Notes under the pieces: generated by a model
The model's database searches: none
The model's input: the letters and a program-made list of their open reading frames with translations, nothing else
What the model was told of the DNA's origin: nothing
NCBI GenBank assembly: GCA_020025955.1
Contig: JAHHRF010000051.1
Coordinates: 1 to 12,265, forward strand
Length of the DNA: 12,265 nt
Origin: Sutterella sp.
Lineage (GTDB): Bacteria > Pseudomonadota > Gammaproteobacteria > Burkholderiales > Burkholderiaceae_F
Direction: 5' to 3'
Translations under genes and position numbers: made by a program
Shown: positions 6,543 to 12,265 of the stretch, piece after piece
Numbering within the stretch: the first letter of the stretch is position 1
How the letters are laid out: each line of letters starts with the position of its first letter

Positions 6543-6587
6543 ACGCCTGTGTAACGATTTCCGTTTCACAGGCGTTGGTGTTTTTTT
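6543..6587 (+). terminator. Intrinsic terminator between NSS paralogues 1 and 2
   Basis: ACGCCTGTG pairs with CACAGGCGT (9 bp), extended inward by AACG/CGTT across a T-T mismatch, loop ATTTC. TGG and G then precede seven T. The T-run begins a few bases after the stem, so some read-through is possible. No convincing promoter lies between it and the next gene, so it could act as an attenuator. Confidence 0.82.
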
Positions 6588-6589
6588 AA

Positions 6590-6717
6590 AACGCCAGGGT
6601 TAAGGTGATGAGCCTGACCAAAAAGAAGGGAACTTCGCCCGCTGCGCTTCAGTCCCAACCCTGAAAAGTCGGGGCGTTGGTCCTAATGACAAAACCCTCA
6701 AAACGTTTCTCTAACCC
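6590..6717 (+). promoter_or_regulatory. Candidate structured leader of NSS paralogue 2
   Basis: Nested stems can form: AACGCC (6590-6595) with GGCGTT (6673-6678), and directly inside it AGGGTT (6596-6601) with AACCCT (6657-6662). The interior has a small GAAG-GGAA-CTTC hairpin around 6626-6637. Alternative partners for AGGGTT occur as AACCCT (6693-6698) and TAACCC (6712-6717), the last directly beside the Shine-Dalgarno sequence AAGGAG (6719-6724). It matches no riboswitch class I can recognise; function is inference. Confidence 0.35.
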
Positions 6718-6732
6718 AAAGGAGAGTGACAC

Positions 6733-8076
6733 ATGTCTACACCCCTTCGCAAAACCTGGACAACCCGTGTAGGGTTTGTGCTGGCGAGCGCCGGCGCTGC
6801 TGTCGGGCTAGGGGCCATTTGGAAGTTTCCGTATATGGCCGGGAGCAATGGCGGTTCGGCCTTCTTGTTCCCTTATTTACTGTTGAGTTTTACCGTGGGT
6901 CTCACCCTCTTGGTCTGTGAAATGGCCTTGGGTCGTGCGGGCAAGGGCGGGATTGTGACGGCGTACCGTCGTCTCGCTGGCATCCGTTGGGTCCCGTGGG
7001 GCTACATCGGGGTGTTAACGGGCTTTTTAGTGCTGAGTTTCTACTCCGCGATCGGCGGCTGGACCTTGGCCTACTTCTCGGATGCGTTAACGGGGGTCAC
7101 CCTCATTACGAGCAAGGAAGAATTGGGCGCGCACTTTGCCGAGCTCACCAGCAACCCCGTGATGGCCTTGGGGTATCAATGGCTCTTTTTGATGATCAAC
7201 TGCTTGATCGTGGCCTTTGATGTGACGAAGGGGATTGAACGCGTCTCGAAAATCTTGATGCCGTTGCTCTTTGTGCTCATGCTCATCTTGATCGGTCGCG
7301 GGTTAACGTTGCCGGGCGCCATGGAAGGCGTGAGCTACCTCTTTAGCTTTGACGTGGATAAGCTCAACTGGACGTCGCTCTTGCAGGCCATGGGCTTTAC
7401 GTTCTTCTCGTTGGCGTTAGGGTGCGGCTGCATGCTCACCTATGGGTCTTATTTAAGTGAAGACACGAATTTGGTGAAGGGCTGCTTACAGATCACGACC
7501 TTGACGTCGCTCTCCTCCATCCTTGGGGGTTTGATGATCATGCCCGCGGTCTTTGCCTTCGGTCTTGAACCCAACGGGGGGCCTGGGCTCACCTTTATGA
7601 CCATGCCCGCCGTCTTTGCGCAATTACCCTTTGGCCAAGGCTTTGCTATCCTGTTCTACCTTTGCATCATGGTGGCCGCGGTGACGAGCTCGGTGTCGAT
7701 GATCGAAATGGTGATTGCCTTCTTGATCGACGAGCACAACATGCCGCGTCCTAAGGCGGCGGTGTTAACGACGATGGGCTTAGCCGTAGTCGGTACGCTT
7801 CCCTGTTTATCCTTCGGGATTCTCTCGGACGTGACCTTCTTTAACGGGAAGACCTTCTTTGACATCTTCGACTTCTTGACGAGTAACTTGTCCTTGCCCT
7901 TGGGCGGTTTGGTAATTCTTTACCTGGCGGGTTATCGTTGTTGGGATAGCGTGAAGGACACCATCTTAGGGGGTCGTGCTGATGCCTCTCCCGGGCTCCT
8001 TCGCCTGTTGCGTATTTCGATGTTAGTGCTCTCGCCCATCCTTGTGATGACGGTGTTGATCACGGGCCTCATGTAA
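6733..8076 (+). CDS. NSS-family (LeuT/SLC6-like) Na+-dependent transporter, paralogue 2
   Basis: The product has 447 residues. The start is firm: AAGGAG lies 8 bases before the ATG. TM1 is ASAGAAVGLGAIWKFPYMAG, with A28 at the LeuT N27 position and K31 at the R30 position. Y104 in TM3 corresponds to LeuT Y108. TM6 is FFSLALGCG (224-232), so the pocket positions equal to LeuT S256 and F259 are A228 and C231. This is the least polar and the only Cys-containing pocket of the four. TM8 VTS (T318, S319) keeps the Na2 site, and LMIMPAVFAFG lies in TM7. It is the first gene of a probable three-gene operon, with the next start 55 nt downstream. It is predicted to take up an amino acid with Na+; the substrate is unknown. 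Confidence 0.93.
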   Translation: MSTPLRKTWTTRVGFVLASAGAAVGLGAIWKFPYMAGSNGGSAFLFPYLLLSFTVGLTLLVCEMALGRAGKGGIVTAYRRLAGIRWVPWGYIGVLTGFLVLSFYSAIGGWTLAYFSDALTGVTLITSKEELGAHFAELTSNPVMALGYQWLFLMINCLIVAFDVTKGIERVSKILMPLLFVLMLILIGRGLTLPGAMEGVSYLFSFDVDKLNWTSLLQAMGFTFFSLALGCGCMLTYGSYLSEDTNLVKGCLQITTLTSLSSILGGLMIMPAVFAFGLEPNGGPGLTFMTMPAVFAQLPFGQGFAILFYLCIMVAAVTSSVSMIEMVIAFLIDEHNMPRPKAAVLTTMGLAVVGTLPCLSFGILSDVTFFNGKTFFDIFDFLTSNLSLPLGGLVILYLAGYRCWDSVKDTILGGRADASPGLLRLLRISMLVLSPILVMTVLITGLM

Positions 8077-8085
8077 ATCCCTTTA

Positions 8086-8109
8086 GGTGGGGGAGATGCT
8101 TCCCCCACC
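8086..8109 (+). other. Intercistronic hairpin between NSS paralogues 2 and 3
   Basis: GGTGGGGGAG pairs with TTCCCCCACC (10 bp with one G-T) around an ATGC loop, ten bases after the stop codon. No T-run follows, and the next ribosome site (AGGT) is 14 bases further on. It is better read as an mRNA-stability or expression-balancing hairpin inside an operon than as a terminator. Confidence 0.6.
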
Positions 8110-8131
8110 CCCATTAACCAGGTAATTCGAC

Positions 8132-9496
8132 ATGTCTTCAACCTCCACAACGTCCTCAACGGATACGCGTAGCCAATGGGGCTCTCGTATCGGTTTCATT
8201 CTCGCGAGCGCTGGGAGCGCCGTTGGATTGGGGGCGATTTGGAAATTCCCCTATATGGCAGGCACCAATGGGGGCTCGGTATTTTTACTCCCCTATATCT
8301 TCTTTACCCTCACGATTGGGCTCACGCTCTTGATTGGGGAAATGTGTATGGGGCGTGCCACGCGTGCGGGGGCGGCGAAAGCCTTCCAGCAATGGGGTGG
8401 AAATAAAGTCGGCTGGATCGGCATCTTGTCGGTGCTGACGGGTTACTTGGTTTTAGCGTTTTATTCCGTGGTGGGCGGCTGGACCGTCTACTACATGATT
8501 CAAGCCTTTTTAGGGCACGGGATCATTAATGACCCCGCCCAGATGCGAGGCGCCTTTGACGCCTTTGCTTCCTCCGGGACCTTACCTGTGCTCGCTCACC
8601 TCACCTTCTTGGCGGTGACCGCCGTGGTGGTTCTTCTTGGGGTGGAAAAAGGCATCGAATGGGTGGCGAAATTTTTAATGCCCTTGCTTTTCATCATGAT
8701 GATCATCTTGATTGTGCGAGGGTTGACGTTGCCTGGTGCCATGGAAGGGGTGAAATTCCTTTTCAAACCGGACTGGTCAGCGTTTAACGGGGAGAGCTTA
8801 CTCAATGCCATGGGCTTTGCGTTTTTCTCCCTCTCCGTGGGCTCCGGCTCACAAATGAACTACGGGAGTTATCTCTCGAAAAAAGTCAATGTCGTCACGA
8901 GTACGACGTGGATCGTCTTCTTGGCCATCATGGCCTCCATCCTGGGGGGCTTGATGATCATGCCGGCAGTGTTCGCCTTCGGGCTCAGTCCCGACGGGGG
9001 ACCAGGGCTCACCTTTGCGACGATGCCCGCGGTCTTTGCCCAATTACCCTTTGGGCACGTCTTTGCCGTGATCTTCTACGTGTGCCTCTTTGTGGCGGCG
9101 TTAACGAGTTCGATTTCGATCTTTGAAATGAGTGTCCAGAGTTTGTGCGATCAATTTAAGTGGTCGCGTCCATTCTCGGTGCTTTTGTGCGGGACGTCGT
9201 TGGCGATCCTGGGCGTTATTTGTGCCCTCTCCTTTGGTCCGTGGCACGACGTGACGTTCTTTGGGCTCGACTTCTTCTCGTTATTGGATTACTTCACGAG
9301 CAACATCGGGATGCCGATTGGCGTCTTTGGGTTAGCGATCGTGGTGGGGTGGTTAGCGTGGCCGATGGCACGTACCCAACTTAACCTCGTGGTCGAACAA
9401 CCCGAATGGCTCCTTAAGGGCTTCCGTGTGATCGCGGGGGGTGTTGCCCCCTTCTTGATCATCGTGGTGATGCTCAAAGGCTTAGGGGTCTTTTAA
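8132..9496 (+). CDS. NSS-family (LeuT/SLC6-like) Na+-dependent transporter, paralogue 3
   Basis: The product has 454 residues, the longest of the four because of a Ser/Thr-rich N-terminal extension (about residues 1-13) before the conserved QWGSRIGFIL. TM1 has GLGAIWKFPYMAGTNGGS, with A35 at the LeuT N27 position. Y111 in TM3 is the substrate Tyr. TM6 is FFSLSVGSG (231-239), with S235 at LeuT S256 and S238 at LeuT F259, giving the most polar pocket of the set. The following QMNYGSYL is also more polar. TM8 LTS (T325, S326) keeps the Na2 site. In the loop after TM4 it has GIEWVAK where the others have GIER. AGGT precedes the ATG. It is likely co-transcribed with paralogues 2 and 4. Predicted Na+-coupled amino-acid uptake; substrate unknown. 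Confidence 0.93.
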   Translation: MSSTSTTSSTDTRSQWGSRIGFILASAGSAVGLGAIWKFPYMAGTNGGSVFLLPYIFFTLTIGLTLLIGEMCMGRATRAGAAKAFQQWGGNKVGWIGILSVLTGYLVLAFYSVVGGWTVYYMIQAFLGHGIINDPAQMRGAFDAFASSGTLPVLAHLTFLAVTAVVVLLGVEKGIEWVAKFLMPLLFIMMIILIVRGLTLPGAMEGVKFLFKPDWSAFNGESLLNAMGFAFFSLSVGSGSQMNYGSYLSKKVNVVTSTTWIVFLAIMASILGGLMIMPAVFAFGLSPDGGPGLTFATMPAVFAQLPFGHVFAVIFYVCLFVAALTSSISIFEMSVQSLCDQFKWSRPFSVLLCGTSLAILGVICALSFGPWHDVTFFGLDFFSLLDYFTSNIGMPIGVFGLAIVVGWLAWPMARTQLNLVVEQPEWLLKGFRVIAGGVAPFLIIVVMLKGLGVF

Positions 9497-9551
9497 CCCG
9501 TTGAGCCACAACTTTACTCTCTCACTAACACTTAAACCTTGAGGATCTCCT

Positions 9552-10886
9552 ATGAGCACTTCAACCCAATCTGGCTGGGGCTCACGTCTGGGCTTCATTC
9601 TCGCTACCGTCGGTTCGGCCGTCGGGCTCGGCGCTATTTGGAAATTCCCCTATATGGCGGGCACCAATGGCGGTTCCGTCTTTATGCTCCCCTACATCCT
9701 CTTTTCCGTGACGGTCGGGATTTCGCTTTTGATCGCGGAATTTGCGATGGGCCGCGCGGGGCGTGCCGGTCCCATGACGAGCTTAAACAAGGTCGTGGGT
9801 AACGGCTGGGGCTTCTTTGGTGCCCTCGGGGTCTTTACGGTGTTCTTGATTCTCTCCTTCTACTCGGTCGTGGGCGGCTGGTGCGTGAAGTACCTCTTAG
9901 ACGCCTTGATGGGGCAAGGGATTGTGTCGGACGCGAGCCAATTGGGGCAGCACTTCGGCGCCTTTGTGAGTAACGGTCAGAGCACCTTCCTCTTCCTTGT
10001 AATCTTCTTGGGCTTGACCGCCGTGGTGGTCCTTCGTGGGGTGCAAAGCGGGATTGAACGCATTGCCAAGGTGTTGATGCCGTTGCTCTTTATTCTCATG
10101 CTCATCTTGATCGTGCGTGGGTTAACGTTGCCGGGCGGCCTCAAGGGCGTGGAATTCTTGTTCATGCCGAATTGGGAAGCCTTTAACGCCTCCTCCCTTT
10201 TCAACGCCATGGGCTTCACGTTCTTCTCGCTCTCTCTTGGTGCGGGCACCATGATTACCTACGGCTCTTACTTAGACCCGAAGGCTGACCTCCCTAATTC
10301 CGTCTTCTGGATTGTGGCTTTAGGGATCCTCTCCTCCCTCTTAGGGGGCTTGATGATCATGCCCAGCGTCTTCGCCTTTGGCGTGGACCCGAATGCGGGG
10401 CCGGGCTTAACCTTTGTGACGATGCCGGCCATCTTCGCGAAGATGCCCTTGGGGACGATCTTTGCCGTGCTCTTTTACTTGTGCTTAGTGGTAGCGGCCT
10501 TAACGAGCTCGGTCTCTATGTTGGAAGCCTGCTGTGCGCTCTTAACGCGTTCCTTGAATTGGTCGCGTACCCGTGCCATTAGCGTCACGGTCGCGGGCTG
10601 CTTGGTGGTGGGTTTAGCCAGCACCTTGAGTTTCGGCGCTTGGAGCGATGTGACGTTCTTCGGCAAGAACATCTTCGACTGCTTGGACTACTTCACGAGT
10701 AACATCGGGATGCCCTTGTCCACGTTCGGGATCGCCATTGCCGCGAGCTGGGTCGCTTGGAATGCCACCAAGACCGAGTTGACGCGTTCGCGTCCGATGT
10801 CGGAAGGCACGTTAAAGCTCATCCGCTTCATGATCGGTGTGGTGAGCCCCGCCTTCGTGTTGGTGGTAGCTTTGGGGAACCTCTAA
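9552..10886 (+). CDS. NSS-family (LeuT/SLC6-like) Na+-dependent transporter, paralogue 4
   Basis: The product has 444 residues. The start follows GAGGA six bases upstream, 55 nt after the previous stop. TM1 has GLGAIWKFPYMAGTNGGS (A28 at the LeuT N27 position, K31 at R30). Y104 in TM3 and GGWCVKYL resemble paralogue 1. TM6 is FFSLSLGAG (224-232), identical to paralogue 1 in this motif, with S228 and A231 at the LeuT S256 and F259 positions. TM8 LTS (T318, S319) keeps the Na2 site, and two cysteines follow in EACCALL. So TM6 resembles paralogue 1 while TM1b resembles 2 and 3. It is the last gene of the run, followed by hairpins at 10906-10941 and 10957-10994. Predicted Na+-driven amino-acid importer; substrate unknown. 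Confidence 0.93.
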   Translation: MSTSTQSGWGSRLGFILATVGSAVGLGAIWKFPYMAGTNGGSVFMLPYILFSVTVGISLLIAEFAMGRAGRAGPMTSLNKVVGNGWGFFGALGVFTVFLILSFYSVVGGWCVKYLLDALMGQGIVSDASQLGQHFGAFVSNGQSTFLFLVIFLGLTAVVVLRGVQSGIERIAKVLMPLLFILMLILIVRGLTLPGGLKGVEFLFMPNWEAFNASSLFNAMGFTFFSLSLGAGTMITYGSYLDPKADLPNSVFWIVALGILSSLLGGLMIMPSVFAFGVDPNAGPGLTFVTMPAIFAKMPLGTIFAVLFYLCLVVAALTSSVSMLEACCALLTRSLNWSRTRAISVTVAGCLVVGLASTLSFGAWSDVTFFGKNIFDCLDYFTSNIGMPLSTFGIAIAASWVAWNATKTELTRSRPMSEGTLKLIRFMIGVVSPAFVLVVALGNL

Positions 10887-10905
10887 GTTCTGCCTCGTGA
10901 TTCAG

Positions 10906-10941
10906 TTGGGAAAAGGGGGCTCTCGAACCCCCGTTTCCCAA
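10906..10941 (+). other. Long hairpin after NSS paralogue 4
   Basis: TTGGGAAA pairs with TTTCCCAA and, across an A-G mismatch, GGGGG with CCCCC. It is very stable but lacks a T-run, so it is probably a 3'-end hairpin that works with the next terminator. Confidence 0.6.
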
Positions 10942-10956
10942 AACTCGTTTCACCCT

Positions 10957-10994
10957 AGCCCTTTGCTCAGCCTTTGAGCAAGGGGCTTTCCTTT
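10957..10994 (+). terminator. Terminator of the NSS operon
   Basis: AGCCCTTTGCTCA pairs with the segment 10975-10987 (13 bp, one T-G pair), loop GCCTT, followed by TTCCTTT. It lies directly before the -10 box of the next gene, so the transporter cluster and that gene are separate units. Confidence 0.8.
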
Positions 10995-11002
10995 GGGTGC
11001 TC

Positions 11003-11008
11003 TATAAT
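11003..11008 (+). promoter_or_regulatory. -10 box of the 126-residue membrane protein gene
   Basis: A perfect TATAAT gives a predicted transcript start near 11015 and a leader of about 30 bases to the ATG at 11045. No good -35 sequence sits at normal spacing because the terminator stem of the previous operon occupies it. This placement also argues against the in-frame GTG at 10997 as start codon. Confidence 0.55.
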
Positions 11009-11044
11009 GACCCCCACTTTCTTTTTTCCCCTCTGAGTGCATTC

Positions 11045-11425
11045 ATGCTCCTTACTGCTGACGAAAAACAATTACTCGCCCGTGTGGACAACGCCTTTTT
11101 AACGGAATGGCGTGCGCACCCGGTCTTTTTCATGCTCTGCTACACCGTGGGCGTGGCGCTTTGCGTAGCCTTGGGGCTTTTTGAGAACGGCCACTGGACC
11201 TTGGATTGGGCGGCGGCACAACGCGTGGTCATGAACCTTTCCATCTTCTTTACGGTGCTCTTCGTGTTAATCGCGTGGCTCTACCGCCGTGCGGCCATGA
11301 GCTTAAAGGCGCAGACGGAGTCCGTGAAGGCGGGGTTGTTGCTCTTTAAGTGGCGTGTATTGCCGCTTCGCTTAAGCGCGTTAATCACGGCGCTCTTAGC
11401 CCTTTACTTAAAGAGTGCCCTCTAA
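11045..11425 (+). CDS. Small hypothetical inner-membrane protein
   Basis: The product has 126 residues from the ATG at 11045; the frame extends to a GTG at 10997, but that precedes the -10 box. I do not recognise the family. A soluble N-terminus (1-26) with charged residues is followed by hydrophobic stretches at about 27-46, 61-80 and 108-122, so two or three membrane helices are expected. A basic, amphipathic piece (RRAAMSLKAQ, near 81-90) follows the second helix. The ribosome site is weak. The stop codon is separated by one base from the start of the methyltransferase gene, so the two are almost certainly translated from one mRNA with coupling. The context suggests no function. Confidence 0.72.
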   Translation: MLLTADEKQLLARVDNAFLTEWRAHPVFFMLCYTVGVALCVALGLFENGHWTLDWAAAQRVVMNLSIFFTVLFVLIAWLYRRAAMSLKAQTESVKAGLLLFKWRVLPLRLSALITALLALYLKSAL

Positions 11426-11426
11426 G

Positions 11427-12265
11427 ATGACGAATCCCATTCTGACGGCCGGTCCCATGACCGCCAAGGGCGAAGCCCTGGTAACGGTTGAGGGCCGCGC
11501 AGGGAAACTTTTGGGTGCCGTGACGGGCGACGTGGTGGAGGGTCGAATCCTTCATGCGGGGCAGAAAAACGTCATTGTCGAGTCGGTCTCGCTCGTAACC
11601 CCTTCGCCCTTGCGTACGTCGACGCCTTGCGAGGCGCTCTCTGGCACGCGCCCTTGTGGGGGCTGTGCCTTGGGGCTCTTAACGTACGAAGAACAGCTTC
11701 GCCAAAAGGTGGCGCTCTTAACGGACGCGTTGACGGAAGCAGAAGTTAACGCCCCCCCATTAGAAACCGTAATCGGCGCCACAGTTGACGCTGGCTTTCG
11801 CAATAAAGCCGTCCTGTGGGGTGGCTTAACGGACGAGGGACACTTTCACTTTGGGCTCTTTGGTGCGGGCTCGCACACGGTGGTGAAAGCGAGCCAAGCC
11901 TGTACGCAAACGCCCGATTGGATGCGTGAGGTCGCCCAGACGCTCGAGGGCGTCATGGTCACGTTGAGCGAAAACTTAAGCGTCTCGCCCGAAACCTTTG
12001 CGCATTCGTTACTGCTGCGCGACGGGGCCTTAGGGGAAGCAGCACCGCAGCGCTTGGTCTCGATTGTCATCACAAGTAACGACCCAACGCGCACGCAAAC
12101 GATTAAAGACGAGCTCGCCCGAGTGGCGCCTACGCTTGGTGTCCAGAGCGTAAGCCTCTCGGTCATGCCCGAGAAAACCAACCGCGCAACGGGCTTTGAA
12201 AACGTGGTGCTCTTTGGTGAGGCGGCCATTGAAACCCAATTGATGGGGCTCACCTTTGGGGTGAC
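11427..12265 (+). CDS. rlmD: 23S rRNA (uracil-5-)-methyltransferase, RlmD/RumA type, N-terminal part; 3' end outside window
   Basis: The frame is open from the ATG at 11427 to the window edge, 279 codons. Residues 1-58 resemble a TRAM-like RNA-binding domain. Cysteines C68, C77, C80 (CGGC) and C159 fit the four ligands of the [4Fe-4S] cluster of RumA-type enzymes. The spacing before CGGC is C-x8-C rather than the C-x5-C I recall for E. coli RumA. CGGC is followed by a stretch ending in TYEEQL, near the typical sYeaQL. FRNKAV (124-129) matches the conserved yRnKa element. The end, LMGLTFGV, is the strand just before the SAM-domain FfQvN motif, so the catalytic half lies beyond the window. Members methylate U1939 or related uridines of 23S rRNA using S-adenosylmethionine. 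RlmD is the best guess, but RlmC/TrmA-like specificity cannot be excluded. Confidence 0.82.
   Translation, partial: MTNPILTAGPMTAKGEALVTVEGRAGKLLGAVTGDVVEGRILHAGQKNVIVESVSLVTPSPLRTSTPCEALSGTRPCGGCALGLLTYEEQLRQKVALLTDALTEAEVNAPPLETVIGATVDAGFRNKAVLWGGLTDEGHFHFGLFGAGSHTVVKASQACTQTPDWMREVAQTLEGVMVTLSENLSVSPETFAHSLLLRDGALGEAAPQRLVSIVITSNDPTRTQTIKDELARVAPTLGVQSVSLSVMPEKTNRATGFENVVLFGEAAIETQLMGLTFGV

Noticed and set aside
6590..6732. Known riboswitch (glycine, lysine, SAM, T-box) before NSS paralogue 2
   Set aside because: None of the conserved core motifs of these classes could be found; kept only as a generic candidate structured leader.
8077..9551. Equal 55-nt gaps between NSS paralogues 2-3 and 3-4 as a duplication scar
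   Set aside because: The two spacers share no sequence (one has a GC-rich hairpin, the other none), so equal length is probably coincidence.
9539..9802. Plus-strand frames in another phase over the starts of the NSS genes (also near 6726, 8176 and 8908)
   Set aside because: They repeat at the same relative place in each paralogue because the underlying genes are homologous; translations are Arg/Trp-rich shadows.
1..12265. CRISPR arrays, tRNA or rRNA genes, phage genes
   Set aside because: No direct repeat series, cloverleaf-forming segments, rRNA motifs or phage proteins were seen anywhere in the window.

Overview
The window looks like chromosome of a host-associated betaproteobacterium (Burkholderiales), most likely Sutterellaceae (Sutterella/Parasutterella-like). 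The reasons are: a psd/pssA pair of Burkholderiales type, a YadA-type surface adhesin, moderately high GC with heavy use of TTG, TTA and CTC for leucine, and an unusual investment in amino-acid-type symporters, which would suit an asaccharolytic gut lifestyle. The taxonomic call is inference from gene content, not a database match.

Left part (1-1720): the C-terminal end of a trimeric autotransporter adhesin (1-603, cut by the window edge) followed by two tandem hairpins, the second a classic UUCG terminator. Then comes a gene-free stretch holding a minus-strand terminator, and a small minus-strand ORF (1133-1558). That ORF carries only the N-terminal DNA-binding part of an IS3-type OrfB, yet has its own plausible promoter and terminator.

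Middle (1724-5125): a fumarylpyruvate hydrolase-like FAH-family gene on minus and pssA (phosphatidylserine synthase) on plus diverge from a short region whose -10 box reads on both strands. pssA and psd (phosphatidylserine decarboxylase) then face each other, each ending in a strong terminator. About 610 bp between the terminators holds no recognisable gene. The two enzymes act consecutively to make phosphatidylethanolamine.

Right part (5126-10886): four consecutive plus-strand paralogues of the neurotransmitter:sodium symporter (NSS/SLC6, LeuT-like) family, 444-454 residues each, which is the length of 11-helix bacterial members. A terminator and a potentially structured leader separate the first from the second. 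The second to fourth are only 55 nt apart and probably form an operon. All four lack the TM1 Asn that binds Na1 in LeuT but keep the TM8 Thr-Ser of the Na2 site, and they differ from each other at substrate-pocket positions. This suggests a set of Na+-driven amino-acid importers with diversified specificity.

Right edge: a 126-residue membrane protein of unknown function, one nucleotide upstream of a partial RlmD/RumA-type 23S rRNA uracil-5-methyltransferase with Fe-S cluster cysteines. I found no CRISPR array, tRNA, rRNA or phage genes. The most distinctive system is the four-transporter cluster and its leader.
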